The notes under the pieces: generated by a model | What the model was told of the DNA's origin: nothing | What the model saw: the letters and a program-made list of their open reading frames with translations, nothing else | Databases searched by the model: none | Program-made: the position numbers and the translations under genes | Assembly: GCA_048264125.1 (NCBI GenBank) | Contig: JBLXDM010000015.1 | Coordinates: 1-53,020, forward strand | From: M1-B18 sp048264125 | Lineage (GTDB): Bacteria > Bacillota > Clostridia > Peptostreptococcales > Natronincolaceae | DNA: 53,020 nucleotides | Direction of reading: 5' to 3' | Shown: piece after piece, positions 49,695 to 53,020 of the stretch | Layout of the letters: every line of letters begins with the position of its first letter | How positions within the stretch are numbered: the stretch's first letter is position 1

Positions 49695-50786
49695 TTAAGA
49701 ATTAGTAGCTCCTCCCTGAAGCTTATCGATTTCTGCTATAACCTGATTGATATGGGACTGATTTATCACCCGTTCAAAGCTTCTTAGTCCTGCTAATCTA
49801 AAGCCGTGCTTCGCTGCCAGACCTCTGATTTCATCAACCCTCTCCACCTTCATATCTCTGCCAAGGCTAAAGCTTTCATATCGTTTCTCCAATGCCAATA
49901 TCATAGTCTCTGCCATGCAGGCATAGGTTAAGCCCTCGGGAAATCCATAGTTAAAATTGAAGTTTAGACCCTTAGGCACCTCGATGACACCGCCCTCTAT
50001 CACCAGCACATCCTTACGTTTATCCTGAACGGATTTTGCCACATCCCTAGGTCTTGCAACATCGCATACAATGGCTCCAGTTTTTATATATTCCGGCTTT
50101 ATAACGTCATTAATGCTGCTGGTGACGGTTATGACGACATCCGCATTCACAATTCCCTTCTCTATGGATATGCTTGTGCGAATATCCTTGCCGGGATATT
50201 TTGAAAGCAACTGCAGCTTTAGCTCCTCCAGCTTCTCCATATCCTTACCAACCAGATTCAAGACATTTACCTGTCTCAATATGATCTCTGAGCAGACTCT
50301 TCCTATCGAACCATTTGCTCCAACCACTGCAGCCTCACACTCTGCTATCCTCTTATGAAGAAGCCTGCAGGCCTCCTCCACTCCCTCCAGGGCTGCTGCT
50401 ACAGTATAGGTATTGCCTGTTGTTACGGCTATATTCAAATTATTGGCTATAGTAATTCCTGCGTCACCAACAACAGAGGTATATGCCCCAAGACCCAATA
50501 TCTTAGCCCCTGCGGCTTCAGCAATTTTTCCTGCCCGTATTATCTTTTTTAAAACCCTTTTCTCCGGAAATTTCATCATCATTCTAGAGGTCATGGGCAC
50601 CCCGACAAATAGGCCCTCTGCAGTACTATCCTTGCCTACAACATTTTCTATATGAGATACAATTGAGGGAGATAGCCTAGAGGCCAATGCCTCAACAATT
50701 GAATCCGGTAAAAATCTAAGCTGCTTATATTTTCTAAATATATCCTCCAGCTCTATTGGATGAATTAAAAATGCAAACTTTTCCAT
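49695..50786 (-). CDS. Acyl-ACP reductase-like predicted dehydrogenase (COG5322 type)
   Basis: A 363-residue protein with a Rossmann domain in the middle ('AAVVGANGSIGRVCSEIILRQVNVLNLVGKD', about 155-185) and features of the COG5322/AAR group: 'GLFVGVPMTSRMMMKFPEKRVLKKIIRAGKIAEAAGAKILGLGAYTSVVGDAG' and 'GLTYACMAETMILALEKRY' near the end; the cysteine in that last block is the one acylated in cyanobacterial AAR. The gene lies 10 bases after the aminotransferase gene and could supply or use an aldehyde. Physiological substrate unknown. Confidence 0.75.
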   Translation of the reverse strand: MEKFAFLIHPIELEDIFRKYKQLRFLPDSIVEALASRLSPSIVSHIENVVGKDSTAEGLFVGVPMTSRMMMKFPEKRVLKKIIRAGKIAEAAGAKILGLGAYTSVVGDAGITIANNLNIAVTTGNTYTVAAALEGVEEACRLLHKRIAECEAAVVGANGSIGRVCSEIILRQVNVLNLVGKDMEKLEELKLQLLSKYPGKDIRTSISIEKGIVNADVVITVTSSINDVIKPEYIKTGAIVCDVARPRDVAKSVQDKRKDVLVIEGGVIEVPKGLNFNFNYGFPEGLTYACMAETMILALEKRYESFSLGRDMKVERVDEIRGLAAKHGFRLAGLRSFERVINQSHINQVIAEIDKLQGGATNS

Positions 50787-50796
50787 GCTGCACCCC

Positions 50797-52203
50797 CTAA
50801 TTTTTATGTAATACCTTGAACAGGTTTTTGGTAGTTGACATTACCATGCTGGATAGACTTAGCTTTTTAGCTAGTATCTTTTCCAAAGCATCAACAAAAT
50901 GATCTATTTCCTCGTAGCTTATAATCAGCGGTGGCTCGACCCGTATAACATTCGGATTGTTTAAGGTATAGGCCGTTATTATTTGATAGCTGTTGGCCAG
51001 CTCCGATGCAATCATGCCGCCAATATATTCGTTTAGGGTTTCGCTATTTGAATTAGATAAAACCCTTTGGATTATTGGATTTTTAATTTCATCAAACTCC
51101 AGTCCTATCATTAGGCCCTTTCCCCTTACATCCTTCAGCAGCGGGTGCTTCTCCTGTAGCGCCTTTAGCTTAGCTAGGAAATACGCTCCCTTTTCCTTTG
51201 TCCTTTCAGCCAGCTCCTCCTGCTGCATTATTTCTAATGTGGCTAGAGCTGCAGCTGCTGCAAGGGTGTTCCCCCCAAAGGTAGAGGTGTGTAATAAACA
51301 TTTGTCCAGGCTTCCATATCCTTTTTTCCAAACCGCCTCCGTAGCTATATATGCACCGATGGGCATAATACCACCACCTAGCGACTTAGCTAGGCACATG
51401 ATATCTGGTGCTATATTTTCCTCCTGGCATGCAAACCAGCTGCCGGTCCTGCCAAGGCCAGTCTGAACCTCGTCTATGATTAATAACACCTGATGCTTAC
51501 TGCAAGCCTCTCTAACCCCTCTTAGGTACCCACTTGGCGGGACTATGATTCCACCCTCTCCTTGTATAGGCTCCAATATAAAGGCTGCAATATCATTATA
51601 TTTTGAGAGGGAGGCCTTAAGCTCTTCTATTGATCCAAAGCTTATCTCTTCTGCCATTGGAACCATCGGGCCAAAATACTTCTTGTATTTATCTCTTCCT
51701 GTTATGGAGAGGGCCCCCATGGATTTTCCGTGAAAGGAGCCTCTACAATAAATAATCCTTGATTTGCCTGTGGCTATTTTAGCAAGCTTTAAGGCACCCT
51801 CTACTGCTTCTGCTCCACTGTTGCAGAAAAAGCTATATTTTAAATCGCCGGGTGTCAATATCGAAAGATTTTGAGCTAAGGCAGCCGTTAAAGGATGAAT
51901 CGCTGTTTGAAGTAAATTCGGTAAATGAAATGCTTTACTTAGCTTGTTTATAATACCTTTATGATTATGACCAAGATTAATAGCCCCGTAGGCCCCTAAA
52001 AAATCCGTATACCTCACATTATCCGTGTCCCATAGCTTAGTTCCCTCTGCCCTCACAAATTGCTTATTCAGTCCTAAAAGCTTCAGCAGCGACAAAAAAT
52101 AGGGGTTAATATACTCCCTATAATTATCCTCTACATCTGCTACAGGCATTTTTAGTGCCTCCTCTACAGTTATCATTTTTCCACTGCTAACTGCTTCCTC
52201 CAT
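50797..52203 (-). CDS. Class III PLP-dependent aminotransferase
   Basis: A 468-residue enzyme (ATG at 52203, AAGGAAG upstream; a GTG three codons earlier overlaps the site). The PLP lysine is in 'PDIMCLAKSLGGGIMPIGAYIA' (about 285); 'LLIIDEVQTGLGRTGSWFACQ' and 'CNSGAEAVEGALKLAKIATGKSRIIYCRGSFHGKSMGALS' are typical. Similar enzymes act on ornithine, putrescine or other terminal amines. Its tight pairing with an AAR-like reductase hints at an aldehyde/amine step (inference). Confidence 0.88.
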   Translation of the reverse strand: MEEAVSSGKMITVEEALKMPVADVEDNYREYINPYFLSLLKLLGLNKQFVRAEGTKLWDTDNVRYTDFLGAYGAINLGHNHKGIINKLSKAFHLPNLLQTAIHPLTAALAQNLSILTPGDLKYSFFCNSGAEAVEGALKLAKIATGKSRIIYCRGSFHGKSMGALSITGRDKYKKYFGPMVPMAEEISFGSIEELKASLSKYNDIAAFILEPIQGEGGIIVPPSGYLRGVREACSKHQVLLIIDEVQTGLGRTGSWFACQEENIAPDIMCLAKSLGGGIMPIGAYIATEAVWKKGYGSLDKCLLHTSTFGGNTLAAAAALATLEIMQQEELAERTKEKGAYFLAKLKALQEKHPLLKDVRGKGLMIGLEFDEIKNPIIQRVLSNSNSETLNEYIGGMIASELANSYQIITAYTLNNPNVIRVEPPLIISYEEIDHFVDALEKILAKKLSLSSMVMSTTKNLFKVLHKN

Positions 52204-52353
52204 TGATCCCACTTCCTTTATCGTTATTATCTATAATAATTACCATTTTTTTCTTAGTTTATTCTTTCGTAGAAATTTTCCTTGGAGGGTGATACCCGCC
52301 CCCTCAATATCCCCCTATGTCTAAGAAATCAGAAAGCATAATTTTTTAGACAT

Positions 52354-52383
52354 CAAAAAAACCCTTCTTGAAAAAAGAAGGGC
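52354..52383 (-). terminator. Terminator of the tRNA cluster
   Basis: Minus strand: CCCTTCTT-TTTTCA-AGAAGGG followed by TTTTTTT, about 90 bases after the last tRNA. Confidence 0.85.
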
Positions 52384-52434
52384 GCAGAATGCTTTTAGCT
52401 ACACTGTAGAATTACTATGCTTCAAAAACTATAA

Positions 52435-52460
52435 GAGCCGGAAGCATATAATGCTTCCGG
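52435..52460 (-). other. Hairpin just past tRNA-Phe
   Basis: GCCGGAAGCAT-ATA-ATGCTTCCGGC, an 11-pair stem with 3-base loop about ten bases 3' of tRNA-Phe. Likely a processing signal or secondary terminator. Confidence 0.5.
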
Positions 52461-52470
52461 CTGAAGGTTA

Positions 52471-52546
52471 TGGTGCCCAGAGGCGGAATCGAACCACCGA
52501 CACGGGGATTTTCAGTCCCCTGCTCTACCGACTGAGCTATCTGGGC
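52471..52546 (-). tRNA. tRNA-Phe (GAA)
   Basis: 76 bases with encoded CCA. Minus strand starts GCCCAGATAGCTCAG and the anticodon loop is CTGAAAA (anticodon GAA). Confidence 0.97.
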
Positions 52547-52550
52547 AAGT

Positions 52551-52626
52551 TGGTGATCCATCCGCGACTCGAACGCGGGACACCCTGATTAAAAGTCAGG
52601 TGCTCTACCGACTGAGCTAATAGATC
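52551..52626 (-). tRNA. tRNA-Lys (TTT)
   Basis: 76 bases with encoded CCA. Acceptor GATCTAT/ATGGATC; anticodon loop CTTTTAA. Confidence 0.97.
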
Positions 52627-52635
52627 ACTATATTG

Positions 52636-52718
52636 TGGTGCGGGTGGAGGGATTTGAACCCCCACGGTCGCCCGCTAGATCCTAAGTCTAGTGCGTCTGC
52701 CAATTCCGCCACACCCGC
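52636..52718 (-). tRNA. tRNA-Leu (TAG)
   Basis: 83 bases with encoded CCA and a long variable arm. Acceptor GCGGGTG/CACCCGC; anticodon loop CTTAGGA. Confidence 0.96.
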
Positions 52719-52732
52719 ATGTTATAATTAAA

Positions 52733-52817
52733 TGGTGGAGGGAGAAGGATTCGAACCTTCGAAGTCGCTGACAACAGATTTACAGTCTGCCCCCTTTGGC
52801 CGCTCGGGAATCCCTCC
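52733..52817 (-). tRNA. tRNA-Tyr (GTA)
   Basis: 85 bases with encoded CCA and a long variable arm. Acceptor GGAGGGA/TCCCTCC; anticodon loop CTGTAAA. Confidence 0.96.
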
Positions 52818-52908
52818 ATAATTATAATTTTGAAGCTAGTACAAAGATTTAAAGTGTTTACAAATAACAATGAATAATGCCTTCACATTATTCATCATTT
52901 AAATAAAA

Positions 52909-52985
52909 TGGCGACCCGGAACGGGCTCGAACCGTCGACCTCCAGCGTGACAGGCTGGCATTCTAACCAACTGAACTACCGGGCC
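52909..52985 (-). tRNA. tRNA-Asp (GTC)
   Basis: 77 bases with encoded CCA. Acceptor GGCCCGG paired to CCGGGTC; anticodon loop CTGTCAC. Confidence 0.96.
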
Positions 52986-52995
52986 ATTTGTTTTA

Positions 52996-53020
52996 TGGTG
53001 GGCACAACAGGGATCGAACC
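52996..53020 (-). tRNA. tRNA 3' end, possibly tRNA-Val (partial)
   Basis: Only the T arm and acceptor end with CCA (..TTGTGCCCACCA on the minus strand) lie in the window, so the anticodon is not seen. The acceptor suggests Val, but this is not certain. Confidence 0.6.

Noticed and set aside
52688..52870. 60-residue ORF across tRNA genes
   Set aside because: It is the antisense reading of the tRNA-Leu/tRNA-Tyr region, a common artefact.
1..53020. CRISPR array or prophage
   Set aside because: No regularly spaced repeats, integrase or phage structural genes are visible.

Overview
The window looks like a chromosomal segment of an anaerobic, spore-forming Clostridia (Firmicutes), moderately AT-rich. 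It carries a ferredoxin-linked branched-chain 2-oxoacid oxidoreductase with butyrate kinase and phosphotransbutyrylase, two sigma-54 activators with matching -24/-12 promoters, a SufCBDSU iron-sulfur operon of Gram-positive type, CdaA/CdaR, a glmS ribozyme, a Spo0E-like protein and a CCA-encoding tRNA cluster. I cannot name the species; the gene set resembles Alkaliphilus/Natronincola-like amino-acid fermenters (inference).

Layout. 1-4.9 kb: catabolic operon (CitMHS-type carboxylate transporter, AtuA-like protein, small AtuA-like domain protein, start of a CoA-transferase alpha subunit). It is driven by a clear sigma-54 promoter with three identical-type palindromes upstream and is followed by its own PAS/AAA+ activator gene. 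5-10.4 kb: small housekeeping or accessory genes (AAA ATPase, PNPOx-like, an ABC exporter whose ATPase gene is frameshifted, AlkZ-related protein, WYL regulator, YbaK). 10.5-16 kb: MarR-sufC-sufB-sufD-sufS-sufU. 16.2-22 kb: transglutaminase-like protein, AraC regulator plus cysteine hydrolase, Spo0E-like protein, two divergent XRE regulators, and an ArsR/NifX-like/two-permease operon. 22-26.3 kb: envelope lipoproteins, phosphoesterase and HD protein. 26.3-28.1 kb: an AT-rich two-gene cassette (nucleotidyltransferase-fold protein plus DUF262 protein), the best candidate here for an undescribed defence-like system. 28.4-32 kb: glmS and glmM separated by a glmS ribozyme whose cleavage site lies inside a tiny leader ORF. 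32.3-34.4 kb: cstA with an uncharacterised upstream gene. 34.5-43 kb: buk2-ptb-buk1-P-loop protein-ferredoxin-vorB-vorA-vorC operon with a sigma-54 promoter and adjacent activator. 43-46.2 kb: cdaA-cdaR and a triple-BON protein. 46.3-48.4 kb: iron alcohol dehydrogenase with a third sigma-54 promoter, and an unlisted 51-residue membrane protein. 48.4-52.2 kb: argG, then an acyl-ACP-reductase-like dehydrogenase and a class III aminotransferase. 52.4-53 kb: tRNA cluster.

How it fits together. Branched-chain 2-oxoacids (from Val/Leu/Ile) would be oxidised by Vor to acyl-CoA and reduced ferredoxin, then Ptb and Buk convert acyl-CoA to acid plus ATP. Sigma-54 promoters in front of this operon, the CitMHS/AtuA operon and the alcohol dehydrogenase suggest that sigma-54 coordinates carbon and electron flow. 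glmS/glmM feed cell-wall precursor synthesis, and cdaA/cdaR handle c-di-AMP. All functional assignments are from sequence reading only; no database search was run.
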